The notes under the pieces are model-generated. The model had not been told where the DNA came from. It worked only from the letters and a program-made list of their open reading frames with translations, and ran no database searches. Below, one piece after another: positions 25,383 through 33,738 of a stretch of 64,000 nucleotides of DNA (its first letter is position 1; each line of letters opens with the position of its first letter). Position numbers and translations under genes: made by a program. Source of the stretch: JBDLRH01 sp039800165 (GTDB taxonomy: Bacteria; Pseudomonadota; Gammaproteobacteria; Burkholderiales; Burkholderiaceae_C); assembly GCA_039800165.1 (NCBI GenBank), contig JBDLRH010000015.1, positions 10,693-74,692 of the forward strand, given 5' to 3'.

Positions 25383-26408
25383 TCAGCCGGGCTGCGCCAC
25401 CCGCTCGCGCCAGACCACCCGCACATCCAGGCCGTCACGCCGCACCAGCGACCGCTCTTCCACCACCGTGCTGTCGCTGCGCAGGCGGCCGCGCACTTCG
25501 AAGAAGCGGCTGGCCACCGCAAAGCGCGTGTCGGGAAACGGGTTGTCGCGCAGGCCCAGCCGCTCGGCCGCATCGGCCAGGGTGCGCAGGTGGGCGCGGT
25601 CGCGCTCGGCCACCAGCCGCTGCGCGTCGGCCAGGCTCACCGCGGGGGCAGCGGCGTGGATCACGTCGGCGCTGGCGGTGTTCAGGTTCAGTGGCGTGGT
25701 GGCCGGCAGCAGGGTCACATGCGGCGCCAGCGCGCGCAGCGTGGGCCCGCTCAGGCCCAGCCAGGTGAGCTGCTCGATGCGCGAGGGCATCAGCGGCGCG
25801 TTGCCGGCGGCGGTCGCTGGATTGATGGCACTAACGCCCGCACCGCCAGCACCACCGCTGGAACCCACGCCGCTGGCGGCCCGCAGCCCTGCCGTCAGCG
25901 TGGCCAGCTCCTCGGGCGGCAGGCCCAGCCGCTCGAACAGCCGCGCGAATTCGCCCACCGCCGGCTCGGCGTCGTCGCGGGTGGACGCAAGGTTGGCCAG
26001 ATTCAGGCGCGACTGCAGGTCGGTGATCTGCCCTGACAGGAACACATCGGGCAGGTCCAGGTCGCCGCCGGTGGTGGCCACGCCCTGCTCGGCCGCCAGA
26101 AAGGTCGACAGGCGCGCCTCTTGCAGCGGGATGGCCCAGGGCTCGGCCAGGTGGTCGGCGCCGCCGCTGCGCGCGTCTTCGCGCAGGATCAGCCGCGCCC
26201 AGTCGAGCGCGCCCGACAGCACCCAGGTGGCCTGCTGGCGTTGCCGCTCGGCCGACTCGACCTCGATGCCGCGCCACTGCTGCCAGGCCGCGCCCGCGGC
26301 AAAGGTGGCGACCAGGGCCACCGTCAGCATCGCCTGCAGCAGCGCGGCGCCACGCTGGGCGCGCGGGGTACGCGGGGCAGGCCGGGCTCGCTGCGTGCCG
26401 CGCCTCAC
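25383..26408 (-). CDS. gspK: Type II secretion minor pseudopilin GspK
   Basis: Tip pseudopilin (341 aa). The GTG start at 26408 overlaps the gspJ stop in GTGA. The prepilin site is RG before AALLQAML: the fifth residue is Gln, not Glu, as expected for GspK, which generally lacks Glu5. The large periplasmic part carries FLSGQITDLQSRLNLANL and LNLNTASADVI, both family marks, plus a Gly-rich insertion (VGSSGGAGGAG). The size of about 340 aa fits the family. Confidence 0.92.
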   Translation of the reverse strand: MRRGTQRARPAPRTPRAQRGAALLQAMLTVALVATFAAGAAWQQWRGIEVESAERQRQQATWVLSGALDWARLILREDARSGGADHLAEPWAIPLQEARLSTFLAAEQGVATTGGDLDLPDVFLSGQITDLQSRLNLANLASTRDDAEPAVGEFARLFERLGLPPEELATLTAGLRAASGVGSSGGAGGAGVSAINPATAAGNAPLMPSRIEQLTWLGLSGPTLRALAPHVTLLPATTPLNLNTASADVIHAAAPAVSLADAQRLVAERDRAHLRTLADAAERLGLRDNPFPDTRFAVASRFFEVRGRLRSDSTVVEERSLVRRDGLDVRVVWRERVAQPG

Positions 26409-27109
26409 GACTTGCCTCCGCCGAGGGTGGGCTGCACCCAGTCGCGGGTGAGCCGGCCGGCCACCGCGCCGGAGTCGGGCAGTTGCAGCACCAGCCGCAC
26501 GCCGTCGGGGGCCGGTGCGATGGACGGCGCCGCACCCGGAATGTTGATGACCGGCGGCGCACCGGCGGCGCTGGACAGCGGGTTGGTCCAGGCGTCGCTG
26601 CGGTAATAGAACAGCTGCCACTCGAGCAGCGGCGCGATCGCCACCTCGCGGCGGCGCAGGATGTCGTCGGGGTTCTGCGCCCAGCGCGCGGCTTGCGCCC
26701 ATGCTTCAAGCAATTGCGTGCGGTCGCTCACCGGGCCCGATTCCCAGCGCAGCCACTGGCCGCCTTGCGCATCGACGCGGCGCGACCAGGCCACCACCCG
26801 CAGCGAGGCCGCCTCGGAGGGCGGCGCGCGGCGCGTGAGGCGCAGCACCTGTCCGTCCCAGTCGATCGGCGCCACCTGCCCGGTGGGCTCGGTCGCGTCC
26901 AGGTCGGCCACCCACTGCGCCAGGCCCGCCTGCAGCGCCAGCACCTGCGCCGAGCGCTCTTCGGTGATGTCGCGCGAGCGCACCATCGAGTCGATGCCGC
27001 GCCAGCTGAGCCCGGCCAGCACCGCCATCACCCCGATGGCCAGCAGCAGTTCCACCAGCGTGAAGCCGCCGGTGCGGCGCGCAGGGTGATTCGTGTGTGT
27101 GGCCTTCAT
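26405..27109 (-). CDS. gspJ: Type II secretion minor pseudopilin GspJ
   Basis: Minor pseudopilin (234 aa) with a prepilin leader MKATHTNHPARRTGG and cleavage before F16 (FTLVELL, Glu at +5). The domain has WRGIDSMVRSRDITEER and VIARR-like family positions. The 3' end overlaps gspK by 4 bases and the start is 6 bases after gspI. It acts with GspI, GspH and GspK at the pseudopilus tip. Confidence 0.92.
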   Translation of the reverse strand: MKATHTNHPARRTGGFTLVELLLAIGVMAVLAGLSWRGIDSMVRSRDITEERSAQVLALQAGLAQWVADLDATEPTGQVAPIDWDGQVLRLTRRAPPSEAASLRVVAWSRRVDAQGGQWLRWESGPVSDRTQLLEAWAQAARWAQNPDDILRRREVAIAPLLEWQLFYYRSDAWTNPLSSAAGAPPVINIPGAAPSIAPAPDGVRLVLQLPDSGAVAGRLTRDWVQPTLGGGKS

Positions 27110-27115
27110 GCGGCT

Positions 27116-27487
27116 TCAGTAGCGGCCGATCACGGTGGACACGCGCAGCAGGTTCTGGCCGTCGCTGCGCACCTGCGCGTCCACCCGCTGAAAGCTCGGG
27201 TTGGGCGTGGGGCGCACCGTCAGCGCCACATCAAAGCTGCGCCCGCCCTGCTCGCAGGTGCGGACCGTGTCGCCCACGCCCGGCATCTGCTTGAGCAGGC
27301 GCAAGCGCGCCAGTTCGTTCTCGGCGCAGATCTGCGCCAGCAGCAGGTCGTTTTGTCGCTGCGCGTTGCGCGTGAGCGTGGCACTGGCCTGCGATGCGGC
27401 GATCAGCGCGATTGCCACGATGGCCAGCGCCACCAGCACCTCCACCAGGGTGAAGCCGCGCAGGCGCACGCTTGTGTGTCGCGTCAT
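27116..27487 (-). CDS. gspI: Type II secretion minor pseudopilin GspI
   Basis: Short minor pseudopilin (123 aa) with leader MTRHTSVRLRG and cleavage before F12 (FTLVEVLVALAIVAIAL, Glu +5). ATG 27487 has GAAGG upstream, which lies in the tail of gspH. The size and the QNDLLLAQICAENELA helix are typical of GspI. Confidence 0.92.
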   Translation of the reverse strand: MTRHTSVRLRGFTLVEVLVALAIVAIALIAASQASATLTRNAQRQNDLLLAQICAENELARLRLLKQMPGVGDTVRTCEQGGRSFDVALTVRPTPNPSFQRVDAQVRSDGQNLLRVSTVIGRY

Positions 27488-27497
27488 GCAGCGGCCT

Positions 27498-27980
27498 TCA
27501 TGGCGCCGGCGCAAACGGCCGCAGCCCGTCGCTGGCCACGCGGACCTGGCGCGCCGGCTGCGCGGCCGACAGCAGCGTCACCTGCTGCGGCGCGATCACC
27601 GGCTCGGGGCCCAGCACCAGCGGCGTGGCGCTGGCCGCGCGGGTGGAGGCATCGAGCCAGGTGGTGGGCAGCGCGTCGGGTGCCAGGCCCTCGAATCGAA
27701 ATCCGCCTTCGGCAGGCACCCAGCGCACCATGCGGCCGCTGGCGCGGCTTTGCGCGCGGGCAGCGTCCAGCAGCGCGGCCAGGCGCTGTGCTTCGCGGTC
27801 GAGCAGGGTGTCGGCGCTGTCGCGCATGGCCACTGCCAGGCCGGTGCTGGCGATGGCGATCACCGCCATCACCACCAGCAACTCGATCAGGGTGAAGCCG
27901 CGGCGGCGGGGTCCGCGGCGTGCGGGGCGGGGCGTCAGCGCGCCGCGCCCGAATTCACTGCCAGCTGCCGACGTCGGCAT
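27498..27980 (-). CDS. gspH: Type II secretion minor pseudopilin GspH
   Basis: Minor pseudopilin (160 aa) with a long basic leader and cleavage after Gly28, before FTLIELLVVMAVIA (Glu +5). The domain contains AQSRASGRMVRWVPAEGGFRF, typical of GspH. The start codon lies 26 bases inside the gspG coding end, so the two genes overlap in different frames and translation is probably coupled. Confidence 0.92.
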   Translation of the reverse strand: MPTSAAGSEFGRGALTPRPARRGPRRRGFTLIELLVVMAVIAIASTGLAVAMRDSADTLLDREAQRLAALLDAARAQSRASGRMVRWVPAEGGFRFEGLAPDALPTTWLDASTRAASATPLVLGPEPVIAPQQVTLLSAAQPARQVRVASDGLRPFAPAP

Positions 27981-28419
27981 CGTTGCCCTCGCCGCCGGGC
28001 TTGCCGTCGGCGCCGAGCGACATCACGTCGATCTCGCCCTTGATGCCGGGGTTGAGGAACTGGTACGGCCGGCCCCACGGGTCGTTGGGCAGTTTCTCCA
28101 GGTAGGGGCGCCAGTTGGCCGGCGCCGGCCCGGTGGCAGGGCGGGCGACGAGCGCCTGCAGGCCCTGCTCGGTGGTGGGGTAGCGCTGGTTGTCCAGCCG
28201 GTAGAGCTTGAGCGCCTGCATCAGGTTGTTGACGTCGGTGCGCGCGGCGGTGATGCGCGCGTCGTCCGCGCGGTTGAGCACGTTGGGCACGATCAGCGCG
28301 GCCAGCACGCCGATGATCACCAGCACCACCATCAGCTCGATCAGGGTGAAGCCGCGGGCGCCGCTGCGCAGGCGATGCGCGCGGGCGGTCGGGGTCGGAA
28401 AGCGCAGCGCGGATTTCAT
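27955..28419 (-). CDS. gspG: Type II secretion major pseudopilin GspG
   Basis: Major pseudopilin (154 aa). The leader ends at Gly23 before FTLIELMVVLVIIGVLAALI (Glu +5), followed by the conserved KLYRLDNQRYPTTEQGL and LPNDPWGRPY loops and the C-terminal calcium-site region with LGADGKPGGEGNDADVGSW. It is the first gene of the minus-strand gsp operon and diverges from gspC across 47 bases. Confidence 0.95.
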   Translation of the reverse strand: MKSALRFPTPTARAHRLRSGARGFTLIELMVVLVIIGVLAALIVPNVLNRADDARITAARTDVNNLMQALKLYRLDNQRYPTTEQGLQALVARPATGPAPANWRPYLEKLPNDPWGRPYQFLNPGIKGEIDVMSLGADGKPGGEGNDADVGSWQ

Positions 28420-28466
28420 TTGACTGTTTCGGGGTTGTGCAGCGGTCGCTCAAATGATAATGGGGC

Positions 28467-28994
28467 ATGGTGACAGCTTCTGCATCCGCATCCGCATCGG
28501 CACCGCGCGGCGGCGGCGCGTCGCGCTGGGGCGCACGCCTGGCAGCCCTGCTGCTGTGGGCGGCCGCCGGCGCAAGCGCGGTGTTCTGGGCGCTGAAGTT
28601 CGGCACGCCGGCGTCCATGCCGCCTGCCACGCCGGTGGCGTCGCTGTCTTCCGGGGTATCGGCGCCGGCTGCCGACGCTGAAGCGCTGGCGCGGCTGTTG
28701 GGCGCCCAAGCGGCCACCAGCGCCGCAAGTGCCGCATCCGCTGCTGCCGCGGCGCCTGCGGCCAGTGCGCTGCAGGGCCGCCTGGTGCTCAAGGGCGTGG
28801 TGGCTGCACGTTCGCAGCGCGAAGGTGCGGCGTTGATCTCGGTGGACGGCAAGCCGCCCCAGACCTTTCGCGTGGGCGCCCGCATCGACGACGCGGTGAT
28901 GCTGCAGTCGGTGGGCGCACGCACCGCGGTCATCGCGGCTGACGCCCGGGGCCCGGCGCTGGTCACGCTGGAGCTTCCCAAGCCGCCGCAGTGA
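28467..28994 (+). CDS. gspC: Short GspC-like type II secretion protein
   Basis: Inner-membrane T2SS protein (175 aa) that should connect the platform to the secretin. It has one membrane helix (RLAALLLWAAAGASAVFWALKFG), an Ala/Ser-rich linker, then a homology-region domain with LQGRLVLKGVVAARSQREGAALISV and FRVGARIDDAVMLQSV. It stops there, with no PDZ or coiled-coil part, so it is shorter than the usual 270-300 aa. It lies head to head with gspG and 4 bases before the DUF294 regulator. GATAAT sits 6 bases before its ATG, so a very short leader is possible. Confidence 0.82.
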   Translation: MVTASASASASAPRGGGASRWGARLAALLLWAAAGASAVFWALKFGTPASMPPATPVASLSSGVSAPAADAEALARLLGAQAATSAASAASAAAAAPAASALQGRLVLKGVVAARSQREGAALISVDGKPPQTFRVGARIDDAVMLQSVGARTAVIAADARGPALVTLELPKPPQ

Positions 28995-28998
28995 GCGG

Positions 28999-30918
28999 AT
29001 GGCTCGCATGAGCGCATCGCCGTCGCCGAGCCTGCTTGCCAACCTGCGCGCCGAACTCTCGCGCGTGCCGCCGTTTGCGCAGATGGATGCGCAGGCGCTC
29101 GACTTCTTCCTCACCCGCAGCGAACAGCGCTACTACGCGCCCGACGAAGTCATCACCACCCCCGACGACGGCCCGGTGCGCGAGCTGTTCTTCATCCGCA
29201 GCGGCGCGGTGGTGGGCGAGCGCGGCAGCGGCGATGCGCGCACCAGCGCCTTCGAATACGAGCGCGGCGACCTGTTTCCGGTGAGCGCAGCGGTGGCACA
29301 GCGCGCGGTGACCGCCCGCTACAAGGCGGTGCAGGACACCTTCGTGCTGGTGCTGCCGGTGGCTGCAATGCGCGACCTGTCGGCGCGCAGCGCGCCGTTT
29401 GCCGACTTCCTGAACCGCCGCATCCAGAAGTTCCTGGAGCTGTCGCGCCGCGAGCTGCAGGTGGCGTATTCGTCGCAGACGCTGGCCGAGCAGTCGCTGG
29501 AGACGCCGCTGGGCACGCTGGCCACGCGCGCACCGGTAGCCTGCCGCCCTGACACGCCGCTGCGCGAGGCGCTTTCCACCATGCATGCACGGCGCATCGG
29601 CTCGGTGCTGGTGACCGACGAGGCCGGCCATCCGCTGGGCATCCTCACGCGCTACGACGTGCTCGGCCGGGTGCTGCTGGCCGGCGTGCCGCTGGACGCG
29701 CCGATGTCGCAGGTGATGGTGCAGCCGGTGCGCAGCCTCACCACCGAGCACACCGCGCAAGACGCCGCGCTGCTGATGTCGCGCCATGGCATCCGCCATG
29801 TGCCGGTCACGCGTGACGGCGTGGCGGTGGGCATCGTCTCCGAGCGCGACCTGTTCGCCATGCAGCGCCTGAGCCTGAAGCAGGTGAGCACGGGCATCCG
29901 CGCCGCGCAGGATGTCGAGTCGCTGCGGCTGACTGCGCTGGAGATCCGCCGCTTCGCGCACAACCTGCTGAGCCAGGGCGTGCAGGCGCGGCAGCTGACC
30001 GCGCTGATCAGCCACCTCAACGACGTGCTGACCGAGCGGCTGCTGCAGGTGCTGGCGGCGCAGCACGGCGTGGAGCTGTCGCGCATCTGCTGGCTGGCGC
30101 TGGGCTCCGAAGGCCGCAGCGAACAGACGATTGCCACTGATCAAGACAACGCGCTGATCCTGCCCGACGACGCCACGCCCGCGTTCGCCGAGCAGGTGCG
30201 CCTGTTCGCGCGTGCGGTGAACCTGGCGCTGGACCAGTGCGGCTACCCGCTGTGCAAGGGCGGCATCATGGCCGGTGAACAAGGTGGCGCAGTGACGCTG
30301 CGCGAGTGGCGCGAGCGCTTTGCCGCGTGGATCGACCACGGCGCGCCGCAAGACCTGCTGAACGCCAGCATCTACTTCGACTTTCGCTGCCTGGCGGGCG
30401 ATGCGTCGCTGGCCGAGGCGCTGCGCAGCGAGGTGGTGGAGGCCGCACGCCGCACGCCGCGCTTTCTCAAGCAGATGGCGCTGAACGCGCTGCAGCACGG
30501 CGCGCCGCTGAACTGGCTGGGCAGCATCGACACCGATGATCAGGGCACGGTTGACCTCAAGCTGCAGGGCACCGCCATCTTTGTGGACGCTGCGCGGCTG
30601 TACGCGCTGGCGCATGGCCTGAGCGCCACCGGCACGCGCGAGCGGCTCGAGGCGGTAGGCCGCCTGCTGGGCTTGCCCGAGTCGGAATTCGGCGGCTGGG
30701 TGGGCGGCTTCGAGTTCTTGCAGATGCTGCGGCTTCGGGTGCAGCTCGAAGCAGGGCCCGGCCGGCAGCGTGGGCAGGGCGCGACCGCGTCCGCGACCGA
30801 CAACCCCAACCGCATGGGAGTGGCGCGCCTGAACGACATCGACCGCCGCATCCTCAAGGAATCGCTGCGCGTGGCGCGCAGCCTGCAACAGCGCCTGCAC
30901 CTCGACTACGAACGATGA
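28999..30918 (+). CDS. cNMP-binding / CBS / DUF294 nucleotidyltransferase-like protein
   Basis: Cytosolic signalling protein (639 aa) with four parts in order: a cyclic-nucleotide-binding domain (about 15-150), two CBS motifs (about 170-290, for example ALSTMHARRIGSVLVTDE and LLMSRHGIRHVPVT), a DUF294 nucleotidyltransferase-like domain with GSEGRSEQTIATDQDNAL (near 370), and DUF294_C to the end. The GSxGRxE...DxD pattern retains the metal-binding acids of the GlnD-type transferase fold. The start is ATG 28999 or ATG 29008. The stop overlaps the following exonuclease start. This pair is a recurrent one in Burkholderiales; function is unproven. Confidence 0.9.
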   Translation: MARMSASPSPSLLANLRAELSRVPPFAQMDAQALDFFLTRSEQRYYAPDEVITTPDDGPVRELFFIRSGAVVGERGSGDARTSAFEYERGDLFPVSAAVAQRAVTARYKAVQDTFVLVLPVAAMRDLSARSAPFADFLNRRIQKFLELSRRELQVAYSSQTLAEQSLETPLGTLATRAPVACRPDTPLREALSTMHARRIGSVLVTDEAGHPLGILTRYDVLGRVLLAGVPLDAPMSQVMVQPVRSLTTEHTAQDAALLMSRHGIRHVPVTRDGVAVGIVSERDLFAMQRLSLKQVSTGIRAAQDVESLRLTALEIRRFAHNLLSQGVQARQLTALISHLNDVLTERLLQVLAAQHGVELSRICWLALGSEGRSEQTIATDQDNALILPDDATPAFAEQVRLFARAVNLALDQCGYPLCKGGIMAGEQGGAVTLREWRERFAAWIDHGAPQDLLNASIYFDFRCLAGDASLAEALRSEVVEAARRTPRFLKQMALNALQHGAPLNWLGSIDTDDQGTVDLKLQGTAIFVDAARLYALAHGLSATGTRERLEAVGRLLGLPESEFGGWVGGFEFLQMLRLRVQLEAGPGRQRGQGATASATDNPNRMGVARLNDIDRRILKESLRVARSLQQRLHLDYER

Positions 30919-31586
30919 TTAATTGGGGTCAGATTCCAATTATTTCGGGCCTGGTGCGCAAGCCGGTGGCAGGTGAAAGCCCTGCGGCCCACGAGCGCTG
31001 GATCGCACTCGATGTGGAGACCAGCGGGCTGGATGCCAGGCGCGACCGGCTGCTGGCGATCGCAGCCATCGGCCTGCGGGTGGACTGGGCCGCGCAGCGG
31101 CTGGTGATCGTGCCGGGCGACAGCTTCGAGGTGGTGCTGCGTCAGGAGGTCGCGTCCACCAAGGACAACATCCTGCTGCACGGCATCGGCGCGCAGCGCC
31201 AGCGTGATGGTGTGGAGCCTGTGGCCGCGCTGCAGGCCTTTGCCGAGTACGCGGGCGCGGCGCCGCTGCTGGCGTTTCATTCGGCGTTTGACGAGACGAT
31301 GATCGGCCGCTTCATGCGCCAGCACCTCGGCCGCGACCTGGCCAACGACTGGGTGGACATCGAGCATCTGTGCGCGGTCACGCACGAGCAGGTGCGGGCG
31401 CGATCGCTGGACGAATGGATGGGGCACTTCGGCATCGAATGCGCGGTACGGCACCAGGCCGCCGCCGACACGCTGGCCGAATGCGAGCTGCTGCTGCGGG
31501 TGTGGCCGCGCGTGGCCAGGCAGTGCCGCAACTGGCGCGAGGTGAAAAAGCTCGCCGCGCAGCAGCGCTGGATCGCGCGTCAGTGA
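30915..31586 (+). CDS. DEDDh 3'-5' exonuclease
   Basis: DnaQ-like exonuclease (223 aa). The catalytic set is visible: Asp33 and Glu35 (ALDVETSG), Asp126 (HSAFDETM), His180 and Asp185 (RHQAAADT). The ATG at 30915 overlaps the upstream stop in ATGA, and the first ten codons (MINWGQIPII) are written by a REP-like hairpin sequence. The native start may therefore have been farther in, near the GTG of GLVRKP. Homology to the family begins only at about residue 27. Likely a nuclease partner of the DUF294 protein or a general repair/RNA-trimming enzyme. Confidence 0.88.
   Translation: MINWGQIPIISGLVRKPVAGESPAAHERWIALDVETSGLDARRDRLLAIAAIGLRVDWAAQRLVIVPGDSFEVVLRQEVASTKDNILLHGIGAQRQRDGVEPVAALQAFAEYAGAAPLLAFHSAFDETMIGRFMRQHLGRDLANDWVDIEHLCAVTHEQVRARSLDEWMGHFGIECAVRHQAAADTLAECELLLRVWPRVARQCRNWREVKKLAAQQRWIARQ
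30920..30942. repeat. REP-like inverted repeat at the exonuclease start
   Basis: TAATTGG-GGTCAGATT-CCAATTA is a hairpin with perfect 7-base arms and a 9-base loop. It is AT-rich compared with its surroundings. The GGGGTCAGATTCC core recalls repeats that accompany REP-associated tyrosine transposases in proteobacteria; I recognise it from pattern only. No transposase gene is present in the window, and I saw no second copy here. Confidence 0.55.
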
Positions 31587-31599
31587 CTGCTGCGCCGGC

Positions 31600-33171
31600 T
31601 CAGGCCTGCAGGAACAACCGGTACGCCGGGTTGCCGGTTTCTTCGACGTAGGGGTAGGCCAGCTCGCCCAGAAACGCCTTGAAGGCCTTCGCATCCGATG
31701 CCGGCACCTGCAGGCCCACCAGCACACGCCCGTAGTCGGCGCCCTGGTTGCGGTAATGGAACAGGCTGATGTTCCAGGTCGGCCGCATCAGGTTGAGGAA
31801 CTTCATCAGCGCGCCCGGCCGCTCGGGGAACACAAAGCGCAGCAGCCGCTCGTCCCTGGCCAGGCCGGTGCGGCCGCCCACCATGTAGCGCACATGCTCC
31901 TTGGCCAGGTCGTCGTGCGTCAGGTCCACCGTCGGAAACCCGTGCTTCTGGATGTGCGCGGCCAGCTTGGTGCTCTCGCCCTTGCCGTGGGTGGTGAGGC
32001 CGACGAACACATGCGCCTGCGCCGAATCGCTGATGCGGTAGTTGAACTCGGTGACGTTGCGCGGTCCGCCCGGCAGCTCGCCGACCAGCGCGCAAAAGCG
32101 CCGGAAGCTGCCGCGCTCTTCCGGGATGGTGACGGCAAACAGCGCTTCGCGCTCTTCGCCCACCTCGGCGCGCTCGGCCACGAAGCGCAGCCGGTCGAAG
32201 TTCATGTTGGCGCCGCACAGGATGGCGGCGTAGGTCTGGCCCTTGGTCTTGTGCCGGGCCACGTACTTCTTGATGGCCGCCACCGACATCGCGCCCGCGG
32301 GCTCGACGATGCTGCGCGTATCCACAAATACGTCCTTGATGGCAGCGCACACCGCGTCGGTGTCCACGGTGATGAACTCGTCGACCAGCCCGCGCGCGAT
32401 GCGGAAGGTCTCTTCGCCCACCAGCTTGACCGCGGTGCCGTCCGAGAACAGGCCCACATCGGGCAGCGTGACGCGCTTCTTCGCGGCCACCGACTGCATC
32501 ATCGCGTCGGAGTCGTCCATCTGCACCCCGATCACCTTGACCTCGGGGCGCACCGCCTTGATGTAGTTGGCCACGCCGCTGGTCAGGCCGCCGCCGCCGA
32601 TGGCCACGAACACCGCATCCAGCGGCCCCTGATGCTGGCGCAGCATCTCCATCGCGATGGTGCCCTGCCCGGCGATCACGTCCGGGTCGTCGAAGGGGTG
32701 CACGAAGGTCAGGCCCTGCTGCTTCTCGAGCTGCACCGCGTGCTGGTAGGCGTCGGAGTAGCTGTCGCCGTGCAGCACCACCTCGCCGCCGAGCGACTTG
32801 ACGGCGTCGATCTTCACCTGCGGCGTGGTCACCGGCATCACGATCACCGCGCGGCAGCCCAGCTTGTGCGCGCCCAGCGCCACCCCCTGCGCATGGTTGC
32901 CGGCCGAGGCGCAGATCACGCCCTTGCCCAGCTGCGCGGGCGTCAGCTGCGCCATCTTGTTGTAGGCGCCGCGCAGCTTGAAGCTGAAGACTGGCTGCTG
33001 GTCCTCGCGCTTGAGCAGCACCTTGTTGTGCAGCCGGCGGCTGAGGTTGCGCGCGGCGTCCAGCGCCGACTCGGACGCCACGTCGTACACCCGCGCGGTG
33101 AGGATGCGGGTCAGGTAGTCGGCCGGGGTCAGTGCGCGGGGTTTCGTTGCGCGGGGCGTGCGTGGGCTCAT
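31600..33171 (-). CDS. ilvA: Threonine ammonia-lyase, biosynthetic
   Basis: Deaminates threonine to 2-oxobutanoate, the first step of isoleucine synthesis (523 aa). Lys65 in SFKLRGAYN binds PLP, with the glycine loop SAGNHAQGVALGA and FVAIGGGGL in the catalytic domain. The C-terminal third holds two ACT-like regulatory domains (VTIPEERGSFRRFCALVG and FVFPERPGALMKFLNLM) for isoleucine/valine control. ATG 33171 was chosen because it sits behind GGAAC and just before the conserved domain. It diverges from the OsmC gene. Confidence 0.95.
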   Translation of the reverse strand: MSPRTPRATKPRALTPADYLTRILTARVYDVASESALDAARNLSRRLHNKVLLKREDQQPVFSFKLRGAYNKMAQLTPAQLGKGVICASAGNHAQGVALGAHKLGCRAVIVMPVTTPQVKIDAVKSLGGEVVLHGDSYSDAYQHAVQLEKQQGLTFVHPFDDPDVIAGQGTIAMEMLRQHQGPLDAVFVAIGGGGLTSGVANYIKAVRPEVKVIGVQMDDSDAMMQSVAAKKRVTLPDVGLFSDGTAVKLVGEETFRIARGLVDEFITVDTDAVCAAIKDVFVDTRSIVEPAGAMSVAAIKKYVARHKTKGQTYAAILCGANMNFDRLRFVAERAEVGEEREALFAVTIPEERGSFRRFCALVGELPGGPRNVTEFNYRISDSAQAHVFVGLTTHGKGESTKLAAHIQKHGFPTVDLTHDDLAKEHVRYMVGGRTGLARDERLLRFVFPERPGALMKFLNLMRPTWNISLFHYRNQGADYGRVLVGLQVPASDAKAFKAFLGELAYPYVEETGNPAYRLFLQA

Positions 33172-33253
33172 GGGGCGTTCCGTGGGCCGAGGATGATAAG
33201 CCCGCGCACAATCAGGCCTTTCTTCACGACACCCCGACAACAGAGGACACCGA

Positions 33254-33703
33254 ATGGAATGCACCGTCACCTGGACCGGCGCGAGCGGCGCGCGCTCGGG
33301 CATGGGCTTTCTGGCCGAAACCGGCAGCGGCCACGCGCTGATGATGGACGGCGCGCCCGATGCCGCCAAGCCCGAGAACGGCGGGCAGAACCTGGCGCCG
33401 CGGCCGATGGAAACGGTGCTGGCCGGCACCGGTGGCTGCACCGCCTATGACGTGGTGCTGATCTTGAAGCGCGGGCGCCACGACGTGCGCGGCTGCTCGG
33501 TCAAGCTCACCAGCGAGCGCGCCGACGCCGACCCCAAGGTGTTCACCAAGATCCACATGCACTTCACCGTGAGCGGCAAGGGCATCCCCGCTTCGGCAGT
33601 GGAACGCGCCATCGCGATGAGCCACGACAAGTACTGCTCGGCCAGCATCATGCTGGGCAAGACGGCAGACATCTCCACCAGCTTCGAGCTGCTGGAAACC
33701 TGA
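33254..33703 (+). CDS. OsmC family peroxiredoxin-like protein
   Basis: OsmC/Ohr-fold thiol peroxidase-like protein (149 aa). The two redox cysteines are at Cys62 (AGTGGCTAYDVV) and Cys128 (DKYCSASIMLG), the standard arrangement. AGAGGA precedes the ATG by a suitable distance. It belongs to the general OsmC branch (YhfA-like) rather than Ohr. It converges with coq7. Confidence 0.9.
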   Translation: MECTVTWTGASGARSGMGFLAETGSGHALMMDGAPDAAKPENGGQNLAPRPMETVLAGTGGCTAYDVVLILKRGRHDVRGCSVKLTSERADADPKVFTKIHMHFTVSGKGIPASAVERAIAMSHDKYCSASIMLGKTADISTSFELLET

Positions 33704-33738
33704 ACCCGCGGGGCGGCCCTGCCCCGGTGTCCATCAGG

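Noticed and set aside
31580..33211. Long minus-strand frame overlapping ilvA in another phase
   Set aside because: Gly/Arg/Ala-rich low-complexity translation; ilvA explains the DNA.
33708..33725. GGGGC...GCCCC stem between the OsmC and coq7 genes
   Set aside because: Only five base pairs and no T tract on either strand, so not supported as a terminator.
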